Positions 6,134 to 6,135 of a DNA stretch of 6,135 nucleotides are shown here, one piece after another. The stretch is from the NCBI GenBank assembly GCA_040508085.1, contig JBEVNO010000071.1:1-6135 (forward strand), given 5' to 3'. This DNA comes from ZC4RG30 sp040508085. GTDB taxonomy: Bacteria > Pseudomonadota > Gammaproteobacteria > Steroidobacterales > Steroidobacteraceae. The notes under the pieces were generated by a model that did no database searches, had not been told where the DNA came from, and saw only the letters and a list, made by a program, of their open reading frames with translations. A program made the position numbers and the translations under genes. Numbering within the stretch: position 1 is the first letter of the stretch; every line of letters begins with the position of its first letter.

Positions 6134-6135
6134 GC

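Noticed and set aside
1..6135. Search for mobile elements, CRISPR arrays, tRNA/rRNA genes or an undescribed defence or accessory system
   Set aside because: Every base is accounted for by seven conserved genes and their short junctions; composition is uniform and no terminal repeats, spaced repeats or foreign-looking segments are visible.

Overview
The window is a tightly packed piece of a chromosomal housekeeping operon from a high-GC gammaproteobacterium. All seven genes lie on the minus strand, so transcription runs from base 6135 towards base 1. In that direction they are rlmN (5' end outside the window), pilW/pilF, a short rodZ-type gene, hisS, yfgM, bamB and der (3' end outside the window). 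The order matches the familiar E. coli cluster rlmN-pilF-rodZ-ispG-hisS-yfgM-bamB-der, except that ispG is absent between rodZ and hisS. The strong G/C third-position bias, the PilW/PilF gene and the missing ispG suggest a free-living or environmental gammaproteobacterium outside the enterics. The exact family cannot be settled from this sequence.

Spacing is extremely tight. Four of the six junctions are 4-base stop/start overlaps: rlmN/pilW, pilW/rodZ and yfgM/bamB as ATGA, and rodZ/hisS as TTGA if the start preferred here is right. The other two gaps are 13 bases (hisS/yfgM) and 10 bases (bamB/der). No intergenic stretch is long enough for a promoter or terminator, so the promoter is presumably upstream of base 6135 and the terminator beyond base 1. 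Translational coupling is likely throughout.

The genes fall into two themes. RlmN (23S rRNA/tRNA A2 methylation), HisS (histidyl-tRNA charging) and Der (50S subunit assembly GTPase) serve translation. PilW/PilF (secretin pilotin), the RodZ-like protein (cell shape), YfgM (translocon-associated periplasmic TPR protein) and BamB (outer-membrane protein assembly lipoprotein) serve the cell envelope.

I found no mobile element, CRISPR array, RNA gene or plausible undescribed system. The points worth a second look are modest: a RodZ homologue with essentially no periplasmic domain, the likely TTG start of hisS, an NKAE (not NKxD) G4 motif in the first Der GTPase domain with a short linker, and a GC hairpin touching the pilW ribosome-binding site.
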